Shown here: piece by piece, positions 7,243-15,865 of the stretch
Layout: each line of letters begins with the position of its first letter
How positions within the stretch are numbered: position 1 is the first letter of the stretch
Origin: Sarcina sp034439435
GTDB lineage: Bacteria > Bacillota > Clostridia > Clostridiales > Clostridiaceae
Direction: 5' to 3'
Assembly: GCF_034439435.1 (NCBI RefSeq)
Contig: NZ_JAPCKJ010000001.1
Span: 62,001 to 126,000 of the forward strand
Length of the DNA: 64,000 nucleotides
Translations under genes and position numbers: made by a program
Notes under the pieces: generated by a model
The model's input: the letters and a program-made list of their open reading frames with translations, nothing else
What the model was told of the DNA's origin: nothing
Databases searched by the model: none

Positions 7243-8860
7243 CTTAAATATAAATGACAAAGTTAACAATATACTAGAAGAAATGACTCGTGTATATAAA
7301 AATGACTCAAGGCCCTGGGTTATAGGCTATAGTGGTGGAAAAGATAGTACTACTGTAGTTTTATTAGCATTTAAAATGCTTCAAAATTTACCAAAGGAAG
7401 AAAGACATAAACCTGTTTATGTAATTTCATCAGATACATTGATTGAAAACCCTATAGTATTATCTTACTTACAGCAAAACTCACAATATATAAATGAAGG
7501 TGCTCAGAATCTAGGTTTACCTTTATATACTGATATGATACATCCAGATTATAATAATACATTTTGGGCTAATGTAATTGGTAAGGGTCTTCCAACCCCT
7601 ACTTCTATTAGATTTAGATGGTGTACCGAACGTTTAAAGATAAAGCCTTCCAATAAATTCATTGAAGATAAAGTAAAAGAAAATGGTGAAGTTGTTGTAT
7701 TACTTGGTGTTAGAAAATCTGAAAGTATAGCAAGAGGAATTAGAATTAAAAATAGAGAAATTGACGGTTATTTATTGACACCTCATGTAACTCTACAAAA
7801 TACTTATGTGTATAACCCTATTGTTGAGCTTACAACAGATGATGTTTGGGCTATTCTACTTTCAAATAATGGTGAAACACCATGGGGAACTAATAATAAT
7901 GATCTATTTGCCCTTTATATGGGTGGTGAAGGTGGAGAGTGTCCTTTCACCGTAACAAATGATTCAGAGACACCCTCTTGTGGAAACTCAAGATTTGGAT
8001 GCTGGATCTGTACTGTTGTTAAAGAAGATAAATCATTAACTGGATTTATTGAAAGTGGTGAAACTGAACTTCAACCACTACTTGACTTCAGAAGTTGGCT
8101 ATTAAGCATACGTGATAAACATGAATACAGACAACAATATAGAAGAGACGGGAACCATTATTATAAAAAACTTTACTTAGAAAAAATGCCTTTATTAAAT
8201 GACTATATCATTGATAAAAATCATTTGTTTTTTGATAAAGAAAATAATGAAGGATATATAGATTTAGTCAGATCAAAAGAAACTGATAAACTTTCAAATA
8301 AAAAATCAACAGATAAAGATAAAATATTTCTTGAGTTAATTCCAACAATTGAATCTGGTGAAGATATTAAATTAGATAGTAGCAAAATTCAATCTGATTC
8401 AAAAGGTGAATTTATAAATGTTGTTGGATATGGTCCTTTTAATTTTAAAGCTAGAAAACTTATTCTTGAAAAATTACTTGAAACTCAAGCTAAAATACAA
8501 GAAGCTTATGACCTTGATTTAATTACAATACAAGAGTTAGAAGCAATAGATAAAATTTGGGATGACGAAGAAGATTTAACTCGTAGAAGCTTAGTTGATA
8601 TTTATTACAATAAAACTGGTAATAGGCTTCCTTGGGATGATTATAAAAAGCCTATTTTTGATAGTTCCACATTAGAACAAATATCTACTCTATGTGTAGA
8701 ATCGGATATCCCAGAAGATTTAATTAATAAATTACTTATAGAAAGTAATAAGTATAAACACTTTACCAATAAAACTGTACTGGATAAATCTATAAGTAAA
8801 TTATTAAACCAAAAACACTTACACAAAAGTTTAGTTGAGGAGATAGACAATGATAATTAA
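7235..8860 (+). CDS. dndC: DNA phosphorothioation protein DndC (PAPS-reductase-like, Fe-S)
   Basis: A 541-aa member of the PP-loop ATPase / PAPS reductase superfamily. The PP-loop SGGKDST is at residues 33-39. Downstream are Cys residues in FRWCTERLK and in the cluster GGECPF...PSCGNSRFGCWICTVV, which fit the 4Fe-4S cluster known in DndC. In characterised systems DndC activates or passes sulfur into the DNA backbone as part of the DndCDE complex. It overlaps dndB by 8 bp and dndD by 11 bp. The catalytic motifs appear intact. Confidence 0.95.
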   Translation: MSSLNINDKVNNILEEMTRVYKNDSRPWVIGYSGGKDSTTVVLLAFKMLQNLPKEERHKPVYVISSDTLIENPIVLSYLQQNSQYINEGAQNLGLPLYTDMIHPDYNNTFWANVIGKGLPTPTSIRFRWCTERLKIKPSNKFIEDKVKENGEVVVLLGVRKSESIARGIRIKNREIDGYLLTPHVTLQNTYVYNPIVELTTDDVWAILLSNNGETPWGTNNNDLFALYMGGEGGECPFTVTNDSETPSCGNSRFGCWICTVVKEDKSLTGFIESGETELQPLLDFRSWLLSIRDKHEYRQQYRRDGNHYYKKLYLEKMPLLNDYIIDKNHLFFDKENNEGYIDLVRSKETDKLSNKKSTDKDKIFLELIPTIESGEDIKLDSSKIQSDSKGEFINVVGYGPFNFKARKLILEKLLETQAKIQEAYDLDLITIQELEAIDKIWDDEEDLTRRSLVDIYYNKTGNRLPWDDYKKPIFDSSTLEQISTLCVESDIPEDLINKLLIESNKYKHFTNKTVLDKSISKLLNQKHLHKSLVEEIDNDN

Positions 8861-11006
8861 TAATATAACACTTAAAAACTTTAGATCATATGAAGATGAA
8901 ACTACCTTCTCATTTACTCCAACTGGTAATAAAAACATAGTTTTAATTGGTGGTGAAAATGGAGCTGGTAAATCTACTCTATTTGAAGCAATTAAACTTT
9001 GTATATACGGTCCTACAACTTATGGTTATCTTGGTAATAACTATAATTATCAAACTAAAATAAAAAATAATATTAATGATAATGCATTTAAAAATGAAGA
9101 TATAGAATCATTTATAGGCTTAAGCCTTTCATTTAAAGAAGGAACAGAATTAAAAGATTATTATCTTAAACGTATATGGAAATATAAAAAACATAAATTA
9201 AATGAAGAATTCAAAGTATTTTTAAATGATAAAGAACTTTCTGAAGATGATAAACTTTATTTTGATAAGTATTTAAAATCAGTATTACCGCCTTCACTAT
9301 TCGACTTTTTCTTTTTCGATGGTGAAGAATTAAGCGATTTCTTTGTTGGTAAATCATCAAGTTCAAACTTAAAAGAAGCTGTACTTGAACTTTTCAACTA
9401 TGATACATTTGATGTATTGAAAAAACAATTACTTTCTTATCAAAGAAGTCATTCTAAATCAAATAAAAATTTAGATGAAGCTCAAGCTAAGTATGATGAA
9501 ATTTCATCAGAAATATATGAGTTAAAAAATGATATAAAAGAACTTGAAAATACTATTTTAAATAATGAAACTATTCTTGATGATTTATATATAAAAAAGC
9601 AAAATGCTGATGATAACTTTAGAAATAGTGGTGGAATCTTTGAAGAAGAACGATCATTATTGAATTCAGAGATTAATAAACTTGAATCAGAACGTTCAGA
9701 AATAAATCAACAAATTAAAGATTTTTGTAATGATACTCTACCATTTTTAATAGTACCTAGACTATTAAACCAGACTAAGAAACAAATTGAAGATGAAGAT
9801 TCACTACTTTCTTTTAATAGTATAAGTAAAAAGTTATCTGGTAATATTATAGAATCAACATTAAACAAACATTTACCTAAACATAATAGTATTAATTATG
9901 ATGAAATAGCTATAACTCTTTTAAAAGAAATGTTTGAAATAGAAAAAATGAAGGATATATCTAATATATTAGAACTTTCAAATGAAGATAAAAATTCAAT
10001 TAACTTCACAATAAATAACATATTAAGTAAAAGCAAAGACTTAAAATTAGATATATTATCAAAATTTACTAGACTTAAAGAAATCTCAATAAGTATGAAA
10101 GTTTTAAGAGAGAAACTTAATTCAACGGTTTCTGGTGAGTTCTTAAATAGTTATTTAGAATCAACTGCTATTTTAAATAAACAAATAAGTGAAACTGAAA
10201 ATATAATTACTTCTTCAAGAGCTAAACTTGAAGAAAAAAATAATCAATTGTCTTTAAAAGATTATCATTTAACAAGAGCAAAAAATGAACTCACTTCACT
10301 ACTTCAAAATAATAATGTTTTAGAAATGTCAACTAGTATTATTAGCTATTTAGATAAACTTCTTAAAAATATTACTAGAGATAAGATTGATTCTATAGAA
10401 AATGAGTTTATTAATATATTTAGTAGCATTATAAGAAAAGACAACTATGTAAATAGCATTGTAATTGATGATTCATTTAATTCTACTCTTTACATAAATA
10501 AAGAGTACGATACAAATGAAATATTAAATATATTAACTAATCTTGGTTTTGAAGGAACTGAAAAGAAATATGGTTCTAAGTTCATAGATGATTTATTTAA
10601 ATATTTTAATGTACTTGATTATAAGAATTTAACTAAAAAACTTGAACAAATAGCCTTAGTTGAATATATTTCTTTAAGTTCAAAAGTTAATATAAATGAC
10701 TTCTCAAAAGGAGAAAAACAAATTTATATACTTTGTCTAATTTGGGCTATTATAAAGAGTTCTGGTGTTGAAATACCATTTATAATTGATACACCGTATG
10801 CTCGTATAGATGAAACGCATAGAAATGCTTTAACAACAACTTACTTACCTAATATAAGTAAACAAGTAATTATACTTTCAACTAATAAAGAAATAGACAA
10901 CGAATTATATCAAGTTGTTAAACCTTATGTATGTAATGAATATCTGCTTCTTTACAATACAGATTTAAGAAAAACAGAAGTTAAAAATGGATATTTTGAG
11001 GTGTAA
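8850..11006 (+). CDS. dndD: DNA phosphorothioation protein DndD (SMC-like ATPase)
   Basis: A 718-aa SMC/Rad50-type ATPase. The N-terminus has Walker A GENGAGKST (from residue 35, Lys41). A long central coiled coil follows. The C-terminal lobe has the signature-like NDFSKGEKQ and Walker B IPFIIDTPYARID. DndD is thought to use ATP to open or scan DNA for the sulfur-transfer machinery in complex with DndC and DndE. It overlaps dndC by 11 bp and is 2 bp from dndE. No CxxC zinc hook is seen in the coiled coil. Confidence 0.93.
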   Translation: MIINNITLKNFRSYEDETTFSFTPTGNKNIVLIGGENGAGKSTLFEAIKLCIYGPTTYGYLGNNYNYQTKIKNNINDNAFKNEDIESFIGLSLSFKEGTELKDYYLKRIWKYKKHKLNEEFKVFLNDKELSEDDKLYFDKYLKSVLPPSLFDFFFFDGEELSDFFVGKSSSSNLKEAVLELFNYDTFDVLKKQLLSYQRSHSKSNKNLDEAQAKYDEISSEIYELKNDIKELENTILNNETILDDLYIKKQNADDNFRNSGGIFEEERSLLNSEINKLESERSEINQQIKDFCNDTLPFLIVPRLLNQTKKQIEDEDSLLSFNSISKKLSGNIIESTLNKHLPKHNSINYDEIAITLLKEMFEIEKMKDISNILELSNEDKNSINFTINNILSKSKDLKLDILSKFTRLKEISISMKVLREKLNSTVSGEFLNSYLESTAILNKQISETENIITSSRAKLEEKNNQLSLKDYHLTRAKNELTSLLQNNNVLEMSTSIISYLDKLLKNITRDKIDSIENEFINIFSSIIRKDNYVNSIVIDDSFNSTLYINKEYDTNEILNILTNLGFEGTEKKYGSKFIDDLFKYFNVLDYKNLTKKLEQIALVEYISLSSKVNINDFSKGEKQIYILCLIWAIIKSSGVEIPFIIDTPYARIDETHRNALTTTYLPNISKQVIILSTNKEIDNELYQVVKPYVCNEYLLLYNTDLRKTEVKNGYFEV

Positions 11007-11008
11007 TT

Positions 11009-11398
11009 ATGGGATTTAGATTAAAAACGTCAAAAAAGACAAAAGAAATATTTGAAGAATTAGGTGGAAGTTCAAATCTTAAACCATTTGCTTTGAGTAA
11101 AATAGCAGTTTCTATGTCTCTAAATTATGAAACATCTATTGAAGAATATGAAAGCAAAGATACAAATGGACTTGAACTACAAAGAGCTACTGTTACTGGT
11201 GAATTTGATACTATATTTAAAGCTCTTATTGAAATGAATTTAGGTAGACATATTTCAGATGATGAATACTACCCTACTTATATGAAACTTCACATGGATA
11301 GAGGTGCTGAACTTCTATATAATAAATATAAATACTCAGGTGGTAACTTAGAAAAATTTATAACTAAGATACTTGATGAAGGAGATGCTAGTATATGA
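11009..11398 (+). CDS. dndE: DNA phosphorothioation protein DndE
   Basis: A 129-aa protein, called from size, position after dndD and sequence type (RLKTSKKTKEIF..LG....LKPFALSKIA.S.SL). DndE is a small protein that completes the DndCDE modification complex and prefers nicked DNA in vitro. It starts 2 bp after dndD, and its stop overlaps the ATG of the cysteine desulfurase gene by 4 bp (ATGA). Confidence 0.9.
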   Translation: MGFRLKTSKKTKEIFEELGGSSNLKPFALSKIAVSMSLNYETSIEEYESKDTNGLELQRATVTGEFDTIFKALIEMNLGRHISDDEYYPTYMKLHMDRGAELLYNKYKYSGGNLEKFITKILDEGDASI

Positions 11399-12579
11399 TA
11401 TATCTAGATAATAGTGCTACTACTCCAATTGATCCAGAAGTTTTGGAAGCAATGTTACCGTATTTAAAAGAAGAATACGGTAACCCTTCTAGTAGACACT
11501 ATACATTAGCTGTTAACGCAGAAAAAGCTGTAGAAAAAGCAAGAGAGCAAGTAGCTACTTTAATTAATGCAGACCCAAAAGAAATTATTTTTACAAGTGG
11601 TGCTTCTGAAAGTAATAATATGATTATTAAAGGTGTTTCTGATTATCTTAAATTTTATGAAGATAAAGGTAATCATATTATAACTTCAACTGTAGAACAT
11701 AAATCCATTTTACAAACATGTAAGTTTTTAAATGGTGATGTATTTTGGAATAATCCAGATAAAACAATTGCAAGTCAATTTCTAAAAAAGAAAAAGACTA
11801 CTAAGAAAATTGATAGAGGTTTTGAAGTAAGTTTCTTGCAAGTTAATGAATATGGTCAAGTTACCGATGAAAGTTTTAAAAATTCTATAAAAGAAAATAC
11901 TATCTTAGCTTCTTTTATATGGGGTAACAATGAAATTGGATCTTTAAATAATATAGACTCACTTTCTAAGATTGCTAAGGAAAATAATATACTTATACAT
12001 TCTGATGCAACACAGGTATTAGGCAAAGTTTCTATAGATGTAAAGAAAACTCCTATAGACTTCCTATCATTCTCAGCTCATAAGATTTATGGACCTAAAG
12101 GGGTTGGAGCTGCTTTTATAAGACAAGAAAGCTTTAATAATTATAAAATGACTTCCCTTATACATGGTGGTCAACAAGAGTTTGGATATAGAGCTGGAAC
12201 TCATGCTGTTCATAACATAGTAGGATTCGGAAAAGCTTGTGAAATTGCAAAAAGAGAAATGGATAATTATATAAAAAAGATACTAAAACTTGAAGAAGAA
12301 ACTAAGAGTATTTTAAAAGAAAAGTATCCTGAAATAGAGTTTTTAGGAGATTCTGAAAACAAAATACCTGGTGTAATAGGTATGATTATACCAAATGTAA
12401 TAAATGAAATGCTAATAAAGAATTTAGCTGATAAAGTAGCTATTTCAGCAGGTTCTGCTTGTGGAATTGGTGAACCATCATATGTTATACAAGAAATTGG
12501 GAAAGCTAATTGTACTAATCACTTTATTAGAATTAGTTTAAATAAATCATTATCAATAAATGATGTTTTAAATTTATAA
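11395..12579 (+). CDS. dndA: Cysteine desulfurase DndA
   Basis: A 394-aa class V aminotransferase-fold, PLP-dependent cysteine desulfurase of the IscS/NifS type. The PLP lysine is Lys230 in SAHKIYGPKG and the persulfide-forming cysteine is Cys356 in SAGSACGIGEPS. It would supply sulfur from L-cysteine to DndC. In some hosts dndA is divergent or replaced by a genomic iscS; here it is the last gene of the operon, directly coupled to dndE. A strong terminator starts directly after its stop codon. Confidence 0.93.
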   Translation: MIYLDNSATTPIDPEVLEAMLPYLKEEYGNPSSRHYTLAVNAEKAVEKAREQVATLINADPKEIIFTSGASESNNMIIKGVSDYLKFYEDKGNHIITSTVEHKSILQTCKFLNGDVFWNNPDKTIASQFLKKKKTTKKIDRGFEVSFLQVNEYGQVTDESFKNSIKENTILASFIWGNNEIGSLNNIDSLSKIAKENNILIHSDATQVLGKVSIDVKKTPIDFLSFSAHKIYGPKGVGAAFIRQESFNNYKMTSLIHGGQQEFGYRAGTHAVHNIVGFGKACEIAKREMDNYIKKILKLEEETKSILKEKYPEIEFLGDSENKIPGVIGMIIPNVINEMLIKNLADKVAISAGSACGIGEPSYVIQEIGKANCTNHFIRISLNKSLSINDVLNL

Positions 12580-12617
12580 AAATAAACTTCTTCTTATATT
12601 TAAGAAGAAGTTTATTT
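12580..12617. terminator. Bidirectional terminator between dndA and the HEPN-like gene
   Basis: A 17-bp stem (AAATAAACTTCTTCTTA with its complement at 12601-12617) and a 4-nt loop, beginning one base after the dndA stop and followed by a T-rich tract. It separates the modification operon from the convergent dpt-side transcript. Confidence 0.85.
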
Positions 12618-12659
12618 TTATTTGTTATCTTCTAACTCTTAATTAACTCAAAGAAATAT

Positions 12660-14750
12660 TTAATTAGAATTATTTAGATTTTTTTTCTTATCTATACTAG
12701 ATAATAATTTTCCTATTTTCTCTTCTAACTTCTGTTTCTCACTAGATATAATTCTAAAATCAGCATAATTACACAAACCTAATTTCTCCAAGATTTTCGA
12801 AATTTCCATTTCAAAATTTTCGCATTTTATAAAATTCTCTAATTCAGTAATATTAGATTTTATTTTTTCTTTTAAAATTTCTAATGAATAAACATATTCT
12901 TCTTTTTCTTCTCCTAAAATGCTATTTATTATATAATTAATTCTAAAAAGAAATAAATTTTCAATCCTATAAACTGAATTATCTTTTTTAAATATTAAAT
13001 CTAATTTATTTTTATTCTTAATATTTTTTTCAATTTTTAACATTTGAGTTAAATCTGGTAATTCATATTTAAAATCACAAATTTCATTTATATATTCAGT
13101 TAATATATTTTCAATAGTAGATTTTATTCTATTTATAGTATCTTTTATTTTAGGTAACTCACTATAAAACATTACTTGACAATGTGCTATTCTAGTTCTA
13201 TATTTATATAACTCACACCAACTACCTATTATAGTTTTTAATTCTGTATTATATTCCAACATATTATTTAACAATAGTTCAATTTTAGAAAAATTAGTTT
13301 CTTTTATTGCTTTGTTCAACTCTTTTTTTAAATTATCTATACCTTTGCTTGTATTATTAGGCGATTCAATTATTTTTATTAATTCAATAAAATCACAATC
13401 ATAAATTGTATTAAATATTTCCCCACCATGACCAATTCTTACTGAATCAACCATTTTATCTTTATTATTATTATTATTTATTCCTTCAACATATTGAAAT
13501 ATACTTATATATTTCCTTAATAAATTTTCACAAATACTTAATTTATCTGATAGAATTAATGAGTTTAACCTACTTAAACTATCAAAACATATTATAACTT
13601 CAAAATCTTTAAGTTTATATAGTAAAGTTTCATTCAATTTCAAATTATCATTATTTAATGAATTAAATTTTATATCTAATATATAAATATTGCTAATTAA
13701 ATTTTGAGATATTTTCCTTATTTTTAAATTCAAATCTTCTTCTTGAGTCTCATATTCATATAAATCATCTTTTATTTTGATATTATCTTTTATATATATA
13801 TACCCAAGTTCAGCTAAAATTTTTATTATTAAAATTTCCAAATTTGTTTCTTCTTGATTTTTTAATACTAATGTTAGTCTTTCTTCCTTATTAACTGTAT
13901 TATCTTCTGTTTCATTTTCGGTCTTATTAATGCATAATAATTCTTCAATTATTTCATTATTTTTTTTCATTGTTTTTTCTAATATGCAATTAATTTCAGT
14001 ACAATGTTTACTTTTTATTAAATCACAATTTAAAAATCTATTATGACTCAGTATATTTCTATACTCTTTAATTTTATTTCGGCTTGTTTCTAAATCATTC
14101 TTTAATTCTAAAAAAATATTTTTTTTCAAAATATTTTTCATCTTAGAAAGATTATCCTCTTTATTCTTTAGATATTCGTTGTAATATATTTCATATTCTT
14201 TTCCACCCAAAGGATTTTCTATCATAAATTCTATAATTTTAGTTAATTCTATTTTTTGAAGATTGTATTTAATATGTGGTGGCAATTTAATCAAATCTTC
14301 TTTTGTTTTAAAATTGTCTATAACATCATATACTTCATCTTCATATTCTTTTAATAAAGATAAAACTAAATAAGCTTTCAAATTCTCTTCAAATATCAAT
14401 AATTTTTTTAGTTCTTTTTTTATAAATTCATGAGATAATAAATCTAAAATAACTAAATTATCTTTATATAATCTATCTGAGCCCATAACTTCGATAACTC
14501 TATTTTTTTCACTTTCATCGATATTTAACAGATTTACAAAATATTCATTTTCTACAGAGTTATTTGTATTTATTTTATAACATTCTAAATATTTATTTTC
14601 ACCTATATTTTTAACTATACAATTTTCATTATTTAAAATAACATTTCCTTCAATATTATTTTTAAAGGATGATGTTATTCTTGAAATTATAGTATTTATA
14701 TTGTCATCACTGTTAATTTCACTATTTTTAATTAAAAAATTAAAGCTCAT
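12660..14750 (-). CDS. Large uncharacterised protein with HEPN-like R-x4-H motif
   Basis: A 696-aa protein that I do not recognise as a standard Dnd or Dpt component. It is Asn/Lys/Ile/Leu/Glu-rich and mostly helical. The segment WCELYKYRTRIAHCQ (Arg518-T-R-I-A-His523) has the R-x4-H signature of HEPN ribonucleases, followed by helices up to ~580. The middle (~300-430) alternates strand- and helix-like stretches (LEILIIKILAELGYIYI; DFEVIICFDSLSRLNSL), which may be another domain. Its ATG overlaps the upstream DGQHR gene by 11 bp with GGGGGGAG as ribosome binding site, so the two are translated together. Placement after dptH suggests a toxic effector or accessory restriction factor. The HEPN call rests on one motif and context. 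Confidence 0.55.
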   Translation of the reverse strand: MSFNFLIKNSEINSDDNINTIISRITSSFKNNIEGNVILNNENCIVKNIGENKYLECYKINTNNSVENEYFVNLLNIDESEKNRVIEVMGSDRLYKDNLVILDLLSHEFIKKELKKLLIFEENLKAYLVLSLLKEYEDEVYDVIDNFKTKEDLIKLPPHIKYNLQKIELTKIIEFMIENPLGGKEYEIYYNEYLKNKEDNLSKMKNILKKNIFLELKNDLETSRNKIKEYRNILSHNRFLNCDLIKSKHCTEINCILEKTMKKNNEIIEELLCINKTENETEDNTVNKEERLTLVLKNQEETNLEILIIKILAELGYIYIKDNIKIKDDLYEYETQEEDLNLKIRKISQNLISNIYILDIKFNSLNNDNLKLNETLLYKLKDFEVIICFDSLSRLNSLILSDKLSICENLLRKYISIFQYVEGINNNNNKDKMVDSVRIGHGGEIFNTIYDCDFIELIKIIESPNNTSKGIDNLKKELNKAIKETNFSKIELLLNNMLEYNTELKTIIGSWCELYKYRTRIAHCQVMFYSELPKIKDTINRIKSTIENILTEYINEICDFKYELPDLTQMLKIEKNIKNKNKLDLIFKKDNSVYRIENLFLFRINYIINSILGEEKEEYVYSLEILKEKIKSNITELENFIKCENFEMEISKILEKLGLCNYADFRIISSEKQKLEEKIGKLLSSIDKKKNLNNSN

Positions 14751-15750
14751 AATTCTCCCCCCAATATTTATCTATTATTTCTTCTATTGTAGCTTTTCTA
14801 TCACTTTGAGTTTTACACTTCTTTTCAAAAAATTCATCTGATATATTTTTTATAGAGCTTTTAATTTTATCTATTTTTTTATTTATTTCATTTATTTTAC
14901 TCATATCTATTTTTTTCTTTTCATAAAAATATAATTTTAATTCTTCAGAACATCGTGCTCCTAATTCTATGTAAAAAACTTCATATTTTACAATACTTTC
15001 ATTTTTAGCTTCTGAAACTATTAATTCTTTAACTTTATTATTAATCAATAATAAATCATTAATATACATATCATCTATTTCTGAGATAACAATTTTATCT
15101 TTTTTAAAATTACTGCTTAAAACTTTCAATAACTTTTCATTGAATTTATATAAATATTTATAAGGAATAGTCTCATTTTTACCTGCTTGATTTTCATCCA
15201 TATCAATATAATTCAAAATATTTTCATCAGAATCTAGAAAACTCAATGTTATATAATTCTCTATAGTCTTTTTAAACCTTAATTTAGTGCCTGTAGTTAC
15301 CTTTTTAGGTGTATCATTTATATCTATAAATATTTTTCTTTGTTGAAAATCATTTATATTATCTATTAATAACACACTTTGATATCTATCATCAATTTTT
15401 TCATTTAATCCAACTATTGACTTAAATCTATGTTGTCCATCTATAACAATAAATTTATCATTTTCCCCAAATGATTTTATACTTATTGTTTTTAATTTTT
15501 CATTATAATTTATTAAATTTTTAGAATTTGTAGCTGCTACAATAGTTGGATAAAATGTATTTTTATCTTTAATATATTCTGACATTATCTTTGCTCTTTC
15601 CTCTTCCACCTCTCTATTTATCGAAATATTACCAAGTTTAAATAATTTATCCAAATCAGAATAAGCAACTTTTAATATATATATTTTACTATTTTCAGTA
15701 TTACTTTCTAACTTTATTTCATCAATTTTGATAGCATCAAATTCTTTCAT
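14740..15750 (-). CDS. Second DGQHR (DndB-like) protein
   Basis: A 336-aa protein with DGQHR at residues 104-108 (IVIDGQHRFKSIVGL) and the family's second segment QRKIFIDINDTPKKVTTGT. It is in the DGQHR superfamily but clearly different from DndB at 6142-7242. It starts at ATG 15750 after AGGGGG, 115 bp downstream of the dptH stop, and overlaps the HEPN-like gene. It could sense phosphorothioation or Dnd activity and control its partner, or act as its immunity factor. Both roles are inference. The long Lys/Glu-rich C-terminus (~280-336) has no recognisable domain. Confidence 0.7.
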   Translation of the reverse strand: MKEFDAIKIDEIKLESNTENSKIYILKVAYSDLDKLFKLGNISINREVEEERAKIMSEYIKDKNTFYPTIVAATNSKNLINYNEKLKTISIKSFGENDKFIVIDGQHRFKSIVGLNEKIDDRYQSVLLIDNINDFQQRKIFIDINDTPKKVTTGTKLRFKKTIENYITLSFLDSDENILNYIDMDENQAGKNETIPYKYLYKFNEKLLKVLSSNFKKDKIVISEIDDMYINDLLLINNKVKELIVSEAKNESIVKYEVFYIELGARCSEELKLYFYEKKKIDMSKINEINKKIDKIKSSIKNISDEFFEKKCKTQSDRKATIEEIIDKYWGENYEL

Positions 15751-15815
15751 AGTTCCCCCTAAATTTTATCAAAAGATTAAATTAAATCTATATACAATAT
15801 TATGTAAACTTATCT

Positions 15816-15854
15816 TATATAGACTATTTTAAAACTTATAAAATAGTCTATATA
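15816..15854. terminator. Hairpin after dptH (partial terminator or processing site)
   Basis: A perfect 16-bp stem (TATATAGACTATTTTA at 15816-15831 with its complement at 15839-15854) and a 7-nt loop, 12 bp after the dptH stop. The minus-strand tract after it is only moderately T-rich, so it may weaken rather than stop transcription into the DGQHR/HEPN-like pair. Confidence 0.55.
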
Positions 15855-15865
15855 TTATTTTATAT

